64,000 nucleotides of DNA from the NCBI RefSeq assembly GCF_010092445.1, contig NZ_CP048031.1:434001-498000 (forward strand), in the 5' to 3' direction. Numbering within the stretch: the first letter of the stretch is position 1; the number at the start of each line of letters is the position of its first letter. Position numbers and translations under genes: made by a program. Shown piece after piece: positions 9,898 through 19,221 of this stretch. This DNA comes from Shewanella sp. Arc9-LZ (lineage in GTDB: Bacteria > Pseudomonadota > Gammaproteobacteria > Enterobacterales > Shewanellaceae). Below the pieces are notes generated by a model. That model was not told the DNA's origin. It did not search any database and was given only the letters and a program-made list of their open reading frames with translations.

Positions 9898-10000
9898 AAG
9901 AAGGTTGTCCACAAATGTATCAGCAAGGTTAATTTGACCACTGTGTATATGCTAATGCCATTGTTTGGACTCTGCGATAATAAACCACTTATTCCAAATA

Positions 10001-10027
10001 ATTCAGGCTGCCAATGGCAGCCTGAAT
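10001..10027 (-). terminator. hairpin terminator after the SYLF gene
   Basis: ATTCAGGCTGCC and GGCAGCCTGAAT form a perfect 12-bp stem 36 bases beyond the stop codon. The T-run on the minus strand (TATTT) is modest. Confidence 0.65.
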
Positions 10028-10062
10028 GTTATGTACTTAACGAGTGTTAAGACTCGCAGTGG

Positions 10063-10644
10063 TTACTTACCATCAAAGGTAAATGACTGACCTGCGAGAG
10101 CGGCTTCAAACATTAATCCACCTTTAGCGGCGGTAAATATCGCCATACCATTTATATAGGCTGCGGCTGCGGCATGATTACTGCCTGCTTGTCCTGCACC
10201 TGCTGAATTACCTGTAGTACCAACTTGCGCATTGGCACCAACGTTAATGGCCACTGCTGACGCTTGCGCGCTAAATTCAAAGCTACCGCTGGTGAACTCA
10301 TTATAAGCTTTGGCATCTTTAAAGAAGATAATTTCACTATAGGCTTGTCCGCCTAACTGAAAGCCAATAGATAGTTGGGTTAATGTGGAATCCCCCATAT
10401 AAGCATCGCTTTGGTATACACGACCATTTCCATATGCGGCACCAATTCCGATACCGCCTTTGGCTACGGTTGGGAAGACTGCATAACCATAAGCCGTATT
10501 AAATAAATGTCGGCTTTCATTGGCCTTTTTAAAATTAGTGATGGCATCGTTATAAGCATCTTCGTTTGCAAAACTAGGAGCTGAAAACGCGAAGCTTAAT
10601 AACACGAGTAAACTGGAAAAAACTAAGCTAATTGAACGTTTCAT
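10063..10644 (-). CDS. SYLF (Ysc84) domain lipid-binding-type protein
   Basis: This is a 193-residue exported protein with a signal peptide (LLVLLSFAFSAPSFA). The rest is a SYLF/Ysc84 domain: HLFNTAYGYAVFPTVAKGGIGIGAAYGNGRVY, then SIGFQLGGQAYSEIIFFKD, and the closing AKGGLMFEAALAGQSFTF. The eukaryotic members bind phosphoinositides; bacterial members are periplasmic or surface proteins of unclear role. The length agrees with a single-domain member, and the gene is monocistronic. Confidence 0.88.
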   Translation of the reverse strand: MKRSISLVFSSLLVLLSFAFSAPSFANEDAYNDAITNFKKANESRHLFNTAYGYAVFPTVAKGGIGIGAAYGNGRVYQSDAYMGDSTLTQLSIGFQLGGQAYSEIIFFKDAKAYNEFTSGSFEFSAQASAVAINVGANAQVGTTGNSAGAGQAGSNHAAAAAYINGMAIFTAAKGGLMFEAALAGQSFTFDGK

Positions 10645-10805
10645 AAATAACCTCAGTGACTAAATTGTCATGGTAAAACTCGCCATAGAGTAGCATAACC
10701 CCTAATGGGTGCGAGTTAATAAACATTTATACTCGGCGAACATCGGTAAACGGTTGAACATTTTTTCAGTGTGATGTGTACGGGGAAATCAGTCAGTTTT
10801 CTGTC

Positions 10806-11747
10806 TTACTCATCCTTTTTTTTATCCCTCTCTACAGCTGAATTATCGTTTGGGTCGCGCCCATCCTCATCGACCATTAAATGATGTAAGTAAGTTATTT
10901 CTTCCTCGTCCAGCAGTGGATCAGTGTGCGGCTCTTTGCTTGATGGTGTAGCTTGGTTGGAGGCATTGAGCGACCCTCGCAAATAGGCCGATCGGGTGAC
11001 TTGCTGGATGCCATATAACGCCAACACATATACGGTTAATAATAGGCTTAAACGTGTTACCGCTTGGGTTAATAATAAAACGGAGTCGCCTAAGTAAAAC
11101 GGTAAATAGACCAACACGATACGCAGTATCCAATTAATGAGAATGCCGATAGTTAATACACTTAGCCAGCGAAATCGTATTACTTGTAAGTTAGGCTGCC
11201 TATTGGCCAAATATTGTGGGCGATAGTGGGATAATAAACGATAAATAGCCCCAAAATAGCCAAAGGTTTGTAGCATTAATAGGATGGGTAAAACCACAGC
11301 TAATAGATTAATACTGTTTATTTCACCCAGAGTTCCAATGGTGTTATTGGAATTTTTTGGATCGATACCAATATGAAATAATATGGTTGAACTGGTCACT
11401 AAGGCGATGATAATGGCAAAGCCAAAATGTTTGATTAACAGTGGTTGGTAATCTTGTGCTGTTAGGCTGCTTTTACAATATAAATACAGCATTGGCATTA
11501 GTAAAAAATAGATAGGGATAAACAGTGTAAGGGTTAAATGTATCGGGATAGGGGTGGTTTCAGGGGTAAGTAAACCGGTTAAAAAATAACAGCCGATAAG
11601 TAAAAAGATCCCAGCCAACAGGCTATGGCTGCGGGTGGCACTTTGGTAAATATAATGAACATACAAGCCTACTCCAAGACAATGAATGCCTCCTAGCAAG
11701 GAGAGCCACCAGTATGTTTGAATGAATAAATCGTTAAATTGGTTCAT
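10806..11747 (-). CDS. multi-spanning membrane protein, probable AraC-type sensor lacking its DNA-binding domain
   Basis: This is a 313-residue protein from the ATG at 11745-11747; a GTG two codons earlier is possible. It has about seven hydrophobic segments over residues 15-250 and a hydrophilic tail ending in a charged KKKDE. The layout and the tail stretch EEITYLHHLMVDEDGRDPN recall membrane-anchored AraC-family regulators, in which that linker leads into a helix-turn-helix domain. Here the protein stops just where the HTH should begin. This resemblance is inference. It could instead be a free-standing membrane protein of unknown role. Confidence 0.55.
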   Translation of the reverse strand: MNQFNDLFIQTYWWLSLLGGIHCLGVGLYVHYIYQSATRSHSLLAGIFLLIGCYFLTGLLTPETTPIPIHLTLTLFIPIYFLLMPMLYLYCKSSLTAQDYQPLLIKHFGFAIIIALVTSSTILFHIGIDPKNSNNTIGTLGEINSINLLAVVLPILLMLQTFGYFGAIYRLLSHYRPQYLANRQPNLQVIRFRWLSVLTIGILINWILRIVLVYLPFYLGDSVLLLTQAVTRLSLLLTVYVLALYGIQQVTRSAYLRGSLNASNQATPSSKEPHTDPLLDEEEITYLHHLMVDEDGRDPNDNSAVERDKKKDE

Positions 11748-11811
11748 TTTCACTCTCTTTGACGATAGTGAATACTAACCTACTTTGTGTAAACCGAGTA
11801 GTTCTCGGTTA

Positions 11812-12204
11812 TTAACTTTGCTTTACTTTACGTAAATGTCTGTTTGAAACTCTTTCTGGCGGCAGGCCTGGTGCCGGTTTGCGTTCTGCCAATAAATGCT
11901 TAATGGCAAAAATTGGATGAGGCAACAGCATTCTTGGCCCTGCATACATCATGATTTCACGTGCTCTTTGTTTCATATGAGGTTTGTAACAATGCACCGG
12001 GCATTTATTGCAAGTGGGTTTGTCTTGGCCGTAGGGGCACCGATCGAGTCGAGTATTGGCATAGCTTAAAAACTCACTACATTGCAGGCATACACCCTGG
12101 GAGGGTTTAAGAGGATGGTGCGCTTTACAGTAGATTTCGACCATAGCTTGCATGGTTCGAAATTCGTAGAGTAATTTACCGCTTAATAGTTCTGTATCAT
12201 CCAT
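11812..12204 (-). CDS. ygbA: YgbA family protein (nitrous-oxide-stimulated promoter family)
   Basis: The 130-residue cytoplasmic protein has the family's cysteine pattern: CLQC, then DRCPYGQDKPTCNKCPVHCY, then MMYAGPRMLLPHPIFAIKHL. The CxxC and CxxCxxxC spacing suggests metal or iron-sulphur binding. In E. coli the gene is controlled by the nitric-oxide sensor NsrR. I did not find a clear NsrR site here. The gene stands alone. Confidence 0.88.
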   Translation of the reverse strand: MDDTELLSGKLLYEFRTMQAMVEIYCKAHHPLKPSQGVCLQCSEFLSYANTRLDRCPYGQDKPTCNKCPVHCYKPHMKQRAREIMMYAGPRMLLPHPIFAIKHLLAERKPAPGLPPERVSNRHLRKVKQS

Positions 12205-12562
12205 AGTGTTATCTCTTATTAAATACCTTAGTAAAACAGTCGGATATTAGTAGTGTAAACTTGGCAATAGTAGCTGACAAACTCCGCTTATTTAACTTTG
12301 ATCTTTGGCTCAAAATGTCCTTTTTTTGAGGTTGAGATCGCAAAAATGATTAAAACTGATGCGAAATGGCGAGTGGTCTACGACTTGTTACAGATTAAAA
12401 TAGATAAATACTTGATTTTATAGTGTACATTGAAATAATAATGGCTAGTGCTTAAAAAAACAGCGCAGTATCATTAAACCATTACATTGCCTCACAATGA
12501 ATGCTGTTGTGAGTGAGTTAAAACAATGTGCTCTGGCACATAATCAGCAAGGTGGAAGCCTA

Positions 12563-13525
12563 ATGAAGGTAATTTTAACTGTCATATTGATTGCAATTGC
12601 TCTGTATTTGTACAGACGTACTCAAGCGGTGGCAAAACAAGAACGTGATAAAACCGATCGTAATGCCACATCGCATTCATCCAGTGAGGTTGATCAACCT
12701 TTAACGGCAGCAGACGATACGACTATGGCAGAGTCTGAGCATGTCGTTATGGATAAGTCGGCAGCAGATGAGGTATTAACTGAGGTTACAGTGAAGACCG
12801 ATGAACTTATTTCAGTTGATGTTGATCCTGTTGACGAGTTCAGCGAAAAGCCAACAGCGCCAGTTGAGCTGCTTAGTGAGCCAGTTGATGCTGTCGAAAT
12901 TGCTCCGGAACCGACTAAGCCCAAAACTCCTAAATCCGAAAGTATAGTCACTGAGGTGGTTTCTGCGCCTGAAGTTGCCCCTAAGGATGTTGCTACGGCA
13001 AACGAGAACAATGCTAGCGAGAACAATGCTAACGTGAGCAATGCAGATGCCGAGCCTAAAGTATCTGCTACTGCAGAGGTTGATGCACCAAGTGATCAAG
13101 GCTTGTCCTTGAGTCTAAACCGTGTTGAAGGCGATTGGGCCAGCGAAAGTTTTCTGCAACAGGTTGATGCTGCCAATAACGCTAACGATCTTCAAAGCCA
13201 GCATAATGGCTTAGCCAGTGTGATTAATCATTGCTATAAAATGCGTAAACAGAGCGATTATTGTCAATATGGTGCGGCGTTACAATTAACCTATGTATGG
13301 TTATATCGCTCATTACATCAACAATATGTCTCTCAAAAAAGCACTGATGAAATCAAATCGCCAGCGTTTATGCAGTTATCGACATTGTTAAATGATGTTG
13401 GTCAGTTTGATGAGGCGATTAAGGTGTGCGAGCAAGCGCTTGAATACCAGCTAACCGACGGCACTGTCACTGGCTTTGAAGGACGCATAAAGCGGATAGA
13501 AAAGGCCAAAACCAAAGCGAGCTAA
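12563..13525 (+). CDS. membrane-anchored acidic protein with TPR-like C-terminus, unknown function
   Basis: The product has 320 residues from the ATG at 12563, preceded by GGTGGAAG; a frame opening at 12497 adds 22 residues without a membrane signal. A single N-terminal membrane anchor (VILTVILIAIALYLY) is followed by a long Glu/Ala/Pro/Val-rich linker of about 150 residues. The C-terminal part is helical and looks TPR-like (FDEAIKVCEQALEYQL). It is probably an inner-membrane scaffold. No function can be assigned. Confidence 0.75.
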   Translation: MKVILTVILIAIALYLYRRTQAVAKQERDKTDRNATSHSSSEVDQPLTAADDTTMAESEHVVMDKSAADEVLTEVTVKTDELISVDVDPVDEFSEKPTAPVELLSEPVDAVEIAPEPTKPKTPKSESIVTEVVSAPEVAPKDVATANENNASENNANVSNADAEPKVSATAEVDAPSDQGLSLSLNRVEGDWASESFLQQVDAANNANDLQSQHNGLASVINHCYKMRKQSDYCQYGAALQLTYVWLYRSLHQQYVSQKSTDEIKSPAFMQLSTLLNDVGQFDEAIKVCEQALEYQLTDGTVTGFEGRIKRIEKAKTKAS

Positions 13526-13574
13526 TAGGCTAATCAATACTGTTGGATGGATATCAGGTATGATATTCAAAAGG

Positions 13575-13599
13575 AAAGCGGACCTTGGTTCGCTTTTTT
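13575..13599 (+). terminator. rho-independent terminator
   Basis: AAAGCG-ACC pairs with GGT-CGCTTT around TT and is followed by a T-run. It ends the gene at 12563-13525. Confidence 0.8.
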
Positions 13600-13632
13600 G
13601 TTGCTTCAAATCCAATGCTTTCAAGGTTTAAA

Positions 13633-13965
13633 ATGACATTAATGACTCGTACATTAACAAAAACATTGCTGTTTACTGCCACAGTAGTTTTACTTGCCGG
13701 TTGTATTCGTACACCTGAATGGACCCTATTTTATGTTGCAGACAGAACGCCTATACCGACCCAAATAGTACTGCAAGACCACATTGCCGGTTTTTACGAT
13801 TCATTGGAGCAATGCCAAGCTAAAGGTGCTGGAATGTTACGCTTGCAAGCCTCGTCAGTGCCTGCAGAGCAAGCGTTTGCATGTGGCGAGTTGTGTCAGA
13901 TAGATGAAAAGCAACAATTGCAGTGTGAGAATCAGGTCGTGGGTACAAAGCATAATGCAGTTTAA
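13633..13965 (+). CDS. putative lipoprotein of unknown function
   Basis: The product has 110 residues from the ATG at 13633 (AAGGT upstream). It has a lipoprotein signal with lipobox LLAGC, so the mature protein is a lipid-anchored periplasmic protein of about 90 residues. Four further cysteines ([18 protein letters not shown]) could form disulphides. I do not recognise the family. Its last 11 bases overlap the start of selO, which suggests translational coupling. Confidence 0.75.
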   Translation: MTLMTRTLTKTLLFTATVVLLAGCIRTPEWTLFYVADRTPIPTQIVLQDHIAGFYDSLEQCQAKGAGMLRLQASSVPAEQAFACGELCQIDEKQQLQCENQVVGTKHNAV

Positions 13966-15436
13966 GCAAGATTTTTTTGAGCAACTAGAAGGCTTTTATT
14001 CGCAAGTTTATCCTTTACCCATCAGTAATCCTCATTGGCTGGGTTGGAGTGATGACGCGGCTCAATTAATTGGTTTAGAAAAACCCAATACTGAACTGTT
14101 GATGCAATTATCGGCCAACTATGCCGCTCCTGGTGCCTGTTATTACGCTCAAGTTTATAGTGGCCATCAATTTGGTGGCTATACACCAAGATTGGGCGAT
14201 GGTCGTTCAATTATATTAGGTGAAGCTATTGGTCCAAATGGGGCTTGGGATGTCGCGTTAAAAGGCGGCGGTCCAACACCGTATTCTCGCCAAGGTGATG
14301 GTCGGGCGGTAATGCGCTCAGCAGTACGAGAGTTTTTAGTATCCGAAGCGCTTGCTGCGCTAAATGTACCTACCAGCCGTGCGTTAGCCGTTATTGGTTC
14401 CGATTTACCCGTATGGCGCGAAAGCCAAGAAACGGCCGCAATAACGGTACGTTTGGCAAAAAGTCACATTCGGTTCGGCCATTTTGAATATTTCTTTCAT
14501 AGCGAGCAAGGCGATGCAGCCAAACTGACTCAATTAGTTAATTTTACCATTCAACAGCATTTTCCACATTTATCAACCGATGCAGCAGGTTACAAAAAAT
14601 GGTTTTATGAGGTGGTGCAGTCTACCGCTAAAATGATTGCTCATTGGCAGTCTGTTGGTTTTGCTCACGGGGTGATGAATACCGACAATATGTCGATACT
14701 TGGTGATACCTTCGATTTTGGCCCATTTGCTTTCTTAGACACCTTTAAAGAAGACTTTATCTGTAATCACTCCGATCACGAAGGTCGTTATGCCTTTGGA
14801 CAGCAACCAGGAATTGGATTATGGAACCTCAAGCGTTTGGCGCAAACATTAACGCCTATTATCGAGTCGGATGATTTAATCGCAGCGCTAAATACTTATC
14901 AATTTGAATTAGTTCAGCAGTATTTATTACTCATGCGCGCTAAGTTAGGCCTTTCTCAATCCAATATTAACCCAAATGTTGTTAATGCAGAGGAACAGGC
15001 CGAATTCGATAACAAAGATTTGCAGCTTGTGGGGCAATTAACCGGATTACTCGAAACTAACCAACTTGATTATACCAATAGTTTACGCCGTTTTGGCCAA
15101 CTAGACCCGAGTAGCGCACATTCTAGTTTGCGAGACGATATGCTCGACCTTGCTGGTTTTGACACTTGGTATAAAGCTTACCAAAACCGAGTCGGTGAGG
15201 TGGCGGATGTGAATACATGGCAAAGTGATCGTAATAGTGCCAACCCTAAATATATTTTGCGCAATTACCTCGCCCAGGAAGCTATTATCGCGATTGAAGA
15301 AAATGGCGACAACAGTAAATCATTGCAACTTCAACAACTTTTGCAACGTCCTTTTGACGAACAACCCGAGATGGAAGATTTTGCCAAACGCCCACCTAAA
15401 TGGGGACAAGGCTTAATAATGTCTTGTAGCAGTTAA
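13955..15436 (+). CDS. selO: protein adenylyltransferase SelO (YdiU)
   Basis: This is a 493-residue pseudokinase-fold protein that attaches AMP from ATP to Ser, Thr or Tyr of target proteins and is linked to redox stress. Family motifs are intact: [56 protein letters not shown] and the C-terminal MSCSS with the conserved Cys (Sec in animals). The start at 13955 matches the usual N-terminus ([14 protein letters not shown]) and overlaps the end of the lipoprotein gene. Confidence 0.95.
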   Translation: MQFKQDFFEQLEGFYSQVYPLPISNPHWLGWSDDAAQLIGLEKPNTELLMQLSANYAAPGACYYAQVYSGHQFGGYTPRLGDGRSIILGEAIGPNGAWDVALKGGGPTPYSRQGDGRAVMRSAVREFLVSEALAALNVPTSRALAVIGSDLPVWRESQETAAITVRLAKSHIRFGHFEYFFHSEQGDAAKLTQLVNFTIQQHFPHLSTDAAGYKKWFYEVVQSTAKMIAHWQSVGFAHGVMNTDNMSILGDTFDFGPFAFLDTFKEDFICNHSDHEGRYAFGQQPGIGLWNLKRLAQTLTPIIESDDLIAALNTYQFELVQQYLLLMRAKLGLSQSNINPNVVNAEEQAEFDNKDLQLVGQLTGLLETNQLDYTNSLRRFGQLDPSSAHSSLRDDMLDLAGFDTWYKAYQNRVGEVADVNTWQSDRNSANPKYILRNYLAQEAIIAIEENGDNSKSLQLQQLLQRPFDEQPEMEDFAKRPPKWGQGLIMSCSS

Positions 15437-15461
15437 TTGATGTATTTTATCTGAGTCGATT

Positions 15462-15764
15462 ATGAAATTATTATCAGCCAAATTAGATCCCGCAGCATTG
15501 AGTATTGTTATTCAAGCTGAAGTGGATTTTGAGCAATTTGAACGATTTGCAGAACCGCTAGCGGCTGCACTTGATTGTGATATTCGAGAGCGCCAATGGG
15601 GCGCAGATCGTCATCAATGGTTACTCAACTTTGAAGGCAGCCCTTTATGGTTACATTATGAGTTTTATGGTGATATTTGTTGGATTTCCACCGATAGCGC
15701 AAATGAGTTAGACGTATTAGCGTTTTTATTAACGCTACTTGCCCCACATATTCAAACTGCTTAA
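15462..15764 (+). CDS. DUF3630 family protein
   Basis: This 100-residue soluble protein has the pattern of the small DUF3630 family known from Shewanella and relatives (WGADRHQWLLNFEGSPLWLHYE, then DICWIS). The function is unknown. It sits between selO and srkA, 25 bases after the former and 10 before the latter, so co-transcription is likely. Confidence 0.75.
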   Translation: MKLLSAKLDPAALSIVIQAEVDFEQFERFAEPLAAALDCDIRERQWGADRHQWLLNFEGSPLWLHYEFYGDICWISTDSANELDVLAFLLTLLAPHIQTA

Positions 15765-15774
15765 GAAGGTATAC

Positions 15775-16776
15775 ATGGACAACGGTACAGGCGCAGAGTT
15801 TCATTTTCAGGCATTGAGACCCGATCTCATTTTAGATGCCATCGAAAGCATCGGCGTCTTCCCTGAGACGGGGCTATTAGCATTAAACAGTTACGAAAAT
15901 AGGGTGTACCAATTCCGCTGCGATCAAGGCATTCGTTATGTGGTGAAGTTTTATCGGCCGCATCGTTGGAGCAATGAACAAATTCAAGAAGAGCACGATT
16001 ATGCCTTGGCATTGGCGGCAGAAGATATTCCTATTGCCGTTCCTGTCGTTATTGAAGGTAAAACCTTATTTGAGTATCAAGGTTATCGTTTTGGTCTTTT
16101 TCCGTCTATTGGCGGGCGGGCATTTGAAGTAGACAATCTTGAACAACTTGAATCGGTTGGCCGCTTTATTGGCCGAATTCATCAATATGGCGCAATGCAG
16201 CCTTTTAAATACCGTGAATCGCTGACCCCTGCCATTTTGGGCGATGAGTCTTATCGCTATTTACGCGAAAGTGGTATTGTTGCCAGTTCGATGCAGACAG
16301 CTTTTTTCACCGTAGTAGAGCAAGTTTTAGAGAAAGCCAAGCAGATATGGCAGCAGCACAATTTTACCTCTATACGCTTGCACGGAGATTTACACCCTAG
16401 TAATATTTTATGGACACCAGATGGACCTGGATTTGTTGATTTAGACGATGCCAGGCAAGGGCCAGCAGTACAAGATTTATGGATGATGTTGACCGGAGAT
16501 CGTCAGCAGCAATTATTACAAATTGATATTTTATTAGAGGGATATCAAGAGTTTTGTGATTTTGATGCGAGACAGTTGGCACTCATTGAGCCGTTAAGGG
16601 CTTTCCGGATGGTGCATTATAATGCGTGGTTAGCCAAGCGCTGGGATGACCCTGCATTCCCGATGAATTTTCCATGGTTTGGCGATATTAAGTATTGGGA
16701 ACAACAAACTCTGGCGTTTAAGGAGCAGTTATCTGCGCTTAATGAGCCACCATTGAGTTTACCTAGTTTTAATTAA
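15775..16776 (+). CDS. srkA: stress response serine/threonine kinase SrkA (YihE)
   Basis: The product has 333 residues from the ATG at 15775, which has AAGAAGG at good spacing. It is an APH-like kinase: catalytic loop LHGDLHPSNILW and metal-binding FVDLDDA. In E. coli the kinase counters cell death under stress. As in E. coli, dsbA follows directly. The 132-bp gap before dsbA could hold a dsbA promoter. Confidence 0.94.
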   Translation: MDNGTGAEFHFQALRPDLILDAIESIGVFPETGLLALNSYENRVYQFRCDQGIRYVVKFYRPHRWSNEQIQEEHDYALALAAEDIPIAVPVVIEGKTLFEYQGYRFGLFPSIGGRAFEVDNLEQLESVGRFIGRIHQYGAMQPFKYRESLTPAILGDESYRYLRESGIVASSMQTAFFTVVEQVLEKAKQIWQQHNFTSIRLHGDLHPSNILWTPDGPGFVDLDDARQGPAVQDLWMMLTGDRQQQLLQIDILLEGYQEFCDFDARQLALIEPLRAFRMVHYNAWLAKRWDDPAFPMNFPWFGDIKYWEQQTLAFKEQLSALNEPPLSLPSFN

Positions 16777-16907
16777 CAATATTTCATAATCACTACCTAA
16801 TAGTATTTAGTTACAAATACAATTGACTAGCGATTGAGTTACAGGCTAACGCTAGACTATGATAGAGCCAGCGTATTTATATTTTTGCCTATTTAGAAGG
16901 AAGTAAA

Positions 16908-17525
16908 ATGAAAAAAGCATTACTGATGGCTGCTGCACTCCTGCTAGCGCCTATGGCTGCGATGGCTGCCGATTATAAAGAAGGTGTACATTACACGGTT
17001 ATTAATGACGGCCCTGAAACTGCCAAGCCAGAAATTACTGAGTTTTTCTCATTCTATTGTCCACATTGTTTTAATTTTTCTAAAACAGTAGTGCCTAAAA
17101 TTGAAGCGAACTTACCTGAAGGTGTCACATTTAATCAGTCCCACGTTGAGTTTATCGGTCGTGAAATGGGCGTAGAAATGTCACGTGCTTTTGCGGTTGC
17201 TCAGCAGTTAAATGTCGAGAAAAAAATGGACGCAGCTTTATTTAGCGCTATCCACGACAAGCGTCAGCAATTTACTCGCGCAGACGATATCAGAGCAGTA
17301 TTTATCGCTAACGGCGTAGATGGTAAAGCTTACGATGCAGCGGCAAGTTCATTTATGGTTAACGCACAGATGTCGAAAATGAAGCGTGATACTGAAAATG
17401 CTAAAATTTCTGGTGTACCAACATTAGTAGTTAACGGCAAATATCGCGTCGAAACCAGCTCGATTAAATCTTATGATGAATTAATTGATATCGCATTTTA
17501 CTTAACATCAATGAACAAAAAGTAA
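16908..17525 (+). CDS. dsbA: thiol:disulfide interchange protein DsbA
   Basis: The product has 205 residues with a signal peptide (MKKALLMAAALLLAPMAAMA), so it is periplasmic. The thioredoxin-fold active site CPHC is at residues 51-54 and the cis-proline loop is GVPTLVVNG. It introduces disulphides into secreted proteins and is reoxidised by DsbB. AGAAGGAAG precedes the ATG. A canonical terminator follows. Confidence 0.97.
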   Translation: MKKALLMAAALLLAPMAAMAADYKEGVHYTVINDGPETAKPEITEFFSFYCPHCFNFSKTVVPKIEANLPEGVTFNQSHVEFIGREMGVEMSRAFAVAQQLNVEKKMDAALFSAIHDKRQQFTRADDIRAVFIANGVDGKAYDAAASSFMVNAQMSKMKRDTENAKISGVPTLVVNGKYRVETSSIKSYDELIDIAFYLTSMNKK

Positions 17526-17550
17526 TCTACACAACTTATGTTTGTTAAAT

Positions 17551-17573
17551 AAGGAGCTTCGGCTCCTTTTTTG
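17551..17573 (+). terminator. rho-independent terminator of dsbA
   Basis: AAGGAGC TTCG GCTCCTT followed by TTTT: an ideal UUCG-loop terminator. Confidence 0.92.
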
Positions 17574-17685
17574 TTGTCTAAATTTCAGCAAAGGTTATCA
17601 AACAATACTCATATTTTTAAACAAGAGGCTGATGCTGTGATTTAGGCGGGATGTTGATTGCGCGGAATGGAAGTTTATCGCAGGC

Positions 17686-17757
17686 AAAAAAAAACCGTAT
17701 GTCTATAAAAGACGATACGGAGATGAGTCAAATGACTCTTTTTTACCCTGAGTAACA
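17686..17757 (-). ncRNA. candidate small RNA of about 72 nt
   Basis: On the minus strand a good promoter (see 17764-17792) would start a transcript near 17757. It would fold into two hairpins: GAGTC/GACTC (17725-17738), then CCGTAT-GTCT paired with AGAC-ATACGG (17695-17720). A run of nine Ts follows. No minus-strand coding gene lies upstream to explain this terminator. The first hairpin is also followed by six Ts on the plus strand, so the plus strand cannot be excluded. It does not look like Spot 42. Confidence 0.5.
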
Positions 17758-17763
17758 TCAAAG

Positions 17764-17792
17764 ATCTTAACATGGCGTCAAAATATTGGCAA
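17764..17792 (-). promoter_or_regulatory. sigma-70-type promoter for the candidate sRNA
   Basis: Minus strand TTGCCA (17787-17792) and TAAGAT (17764-17769) are separated by exactly 17 bases. There is no downstream coding gene on that strand. Confidence 0.5.
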
Positions 17793-18027
17793 GCGGCATT
17801 AAAGTGTCACTTGAGATTTATGGGATTTATCAGAACAATAAAAAATAGCATGTTAATGAAACTCTTTCGGCATCATGTGGTCAAACTTGATGACATTGAA
17901 GTTGTGCTTAACAAGAAAGTGAATAGTGGTTTATATCTGCTTTGAACATTTACATTTCCGACTTATACATGGCTTATCGTCGTTATTTCATTGCACCTTG
18001 TGCATGTATTTTCTTGGAGGAAGTCGT

Positions 18028-18240
18028 ATGAGAATGTTCCCTGTTTATGCACCTAAATTGATAGTTAAGCATGCTAGGATCTTTTTGAGTGGCGTGATTT
18101 GGGTAAAAGACTTAGGGTTACTCGAGTTTGATAAAGGGCGCTTTTTACAGACGAAAAAAAGCCTGCCGAAAGTTAAGCAGGCTATCAGTGAATTAAATGC
18201 CTTGATTGAAATACAATCAAAGCAGTATCAATCCATTTAG
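18028..18240 (+). CDS. small conserved-looking protein of unknown function
   Basis: A 70-residue protein starts at the ATG at 18028, which has a near-perfect GGAGGAA ribosome site; the longer frame upstream has none. It is basic, with one hydrophobic patch ([17 protein letters not shown]) and a helical C-terminus ([18 protein letters not shown]). I do not recognise it. Its stop codon overlaps that of the convergent zapB by four bases. Confidence 0.65.
   Translation: MRMFPVYAPKLIVKHARIFLSGVIWVKDLGLLEFDKGRFLQTKKSLPKVKQAISELNALIEIQSKQYQSI
18154..18183 (-). terminator. zapB terminator inside the convergent small gene
   Basis: AGCCTGC/GCAGGCT stem (18160-18166 and 18177-18183). On the minus strand it is followed by seven Ts (18154-18160). 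It lies within the coding region of the gene at 18028-18240, so the zapB transcript is antisense to the end of that gene. Confidence 0.7.
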
Positions 18241-18458
18241 ATTTCGTTATTCAATAAACCAACAAGGCCGTTGACCTTATCACTCCAAGAGTTTAGGTCT
18301 TGCTGCAATTGTTGGTTTTTTTGTGTCAATTCTTGTTGCTGTGAAAGCAACGCTTCGTTCTTTTGCTTCTCTTCATCAAGCTCCATTTTTAGTAGCTCAA
18401 TATTTTCGAGAGTTGCCTGGATTTTGGTTTCCAGTTGGGACAATAATTCAAGGCTCAT
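18237..18458 (-). CDS. zapB: cell division protein ZapB
   Basis: This 73-residue protein is one continuous coiled coil ([29 protein letters not shown] and so on), with the ZapB start [10 protein letters not shown] and the near-terminal [14 protein letters not shown] typical of the family. ZapB forms filaments at the Z-ring and, through ZapA, links FtsZ with MatP at the chromosome terminus. Confidence 0.93.
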   Translation of the reverse strand: MSLELLSQLETKIQATLENIELLKMELDEEKQKNEALLSQQQELTQKNQQLQQDLNSWSDKVNGLVGLLNNEI

Positions 18459-18630
18459 GGGGAGTCCTATACGTTTCTGGATGGAAACCCGATTCTAGCA
18501 GTGACAAGGCCTATAGGAATAGCCTTTAAAACTAAGTGGCTAAAATATATTCAATAAATCGTACTATATTGTGCTTTATCTCAGATCGCGCTATTTTCAT
18601 CTGCTAACCAAGACAGTAAAAGACCTTTTT

Positions 18631-18984
18631 ATGACAATTACCCGACTCGATGTTAACACTCGCATGAGCAGTATTGTGATCCACAACAATACCGTTTATC
18701 TGTGCGGCCAGGTGGCTAAAGATAAGTTCACCGATATTAATACCCAAACTATTACCATGCTTGAAGAGGTCGAAAGCTTGCTCGTACAATCGGGTAGTCG
18801 ACGCGATCATATTTTATCAGCCACTATTTACCTTAAAGATATGGCTGATTACGATGCAATGAATCAAGTGTGGGACAACTGGTTACCCAAAGGGCATGCC
18901 CCAGCAAGAGCTTGTGTACAAGCAGCGATTGCCGAACCTGAATACTTGGTTGAAATTTCGGTGATTGCAGCAGTGGCAAGTTAG
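18631..18984 (+). CDS. RidA/YjgF/YoaB family protein
   Basis: The product has 117 residues from the ATG at 18631. The fold signature is present: [11 protein letters not shown], a middle [28 protein letters not shown], and the closing [23 protein letters not shown], with the conserved Arg of PARA that holds the imine carboxylate in RidA enzymes. Members deaminate reactive enamine/imine intermediates. A YoaB-like rather than true RidA subgroup is likely from the MSSIVIHN start. ilvE lies 237 bases downstream. Confidence 0.88.
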   Translation: MTITRLDVNTRMSSIVIHNNTVYLCGQVAKDKFTDINTQTITMLEEVESLLVQSGSRRDHILSATIYLKDMADYDAMNQVWDNWLPKGHAPARACVQAAIAEPEYLVEISVIAAVAS

Positions 18985-19221
18985 CCATAAATGGATAATC
19001 ATTCTTGGTGACATAACTTTGATTAATCTTGATTGATGCGTTGTGATTAGGCTAGTGACAGAATGAGATATGCACTGACAGTTTGTCTGTTGCAGTATGA
19101 ATAAATATATTGATGCTTGTTACGTTCAATTGACGTATTTTGATTTAGGATCTAGGGCTGCGACTTGACATTATTCTCTAGCCTCCATAGTCTGCAAGCT
19201 CAGTTTTTAAGGTGGTATGCA

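Noticed and set aside
12694..13041. 115-codon minus-strand frame opposite the acidic membrane-anchored protein
   Set aside because: It is the complement of a Glu/Val/Ala-rich repeat-like coding region, which commonly leaves long antisense frames.
17686..17757. Reading the dsbA-downstream RNA as Spot 42
   Set aside because: The conserved Spot 42 5' region is not present.
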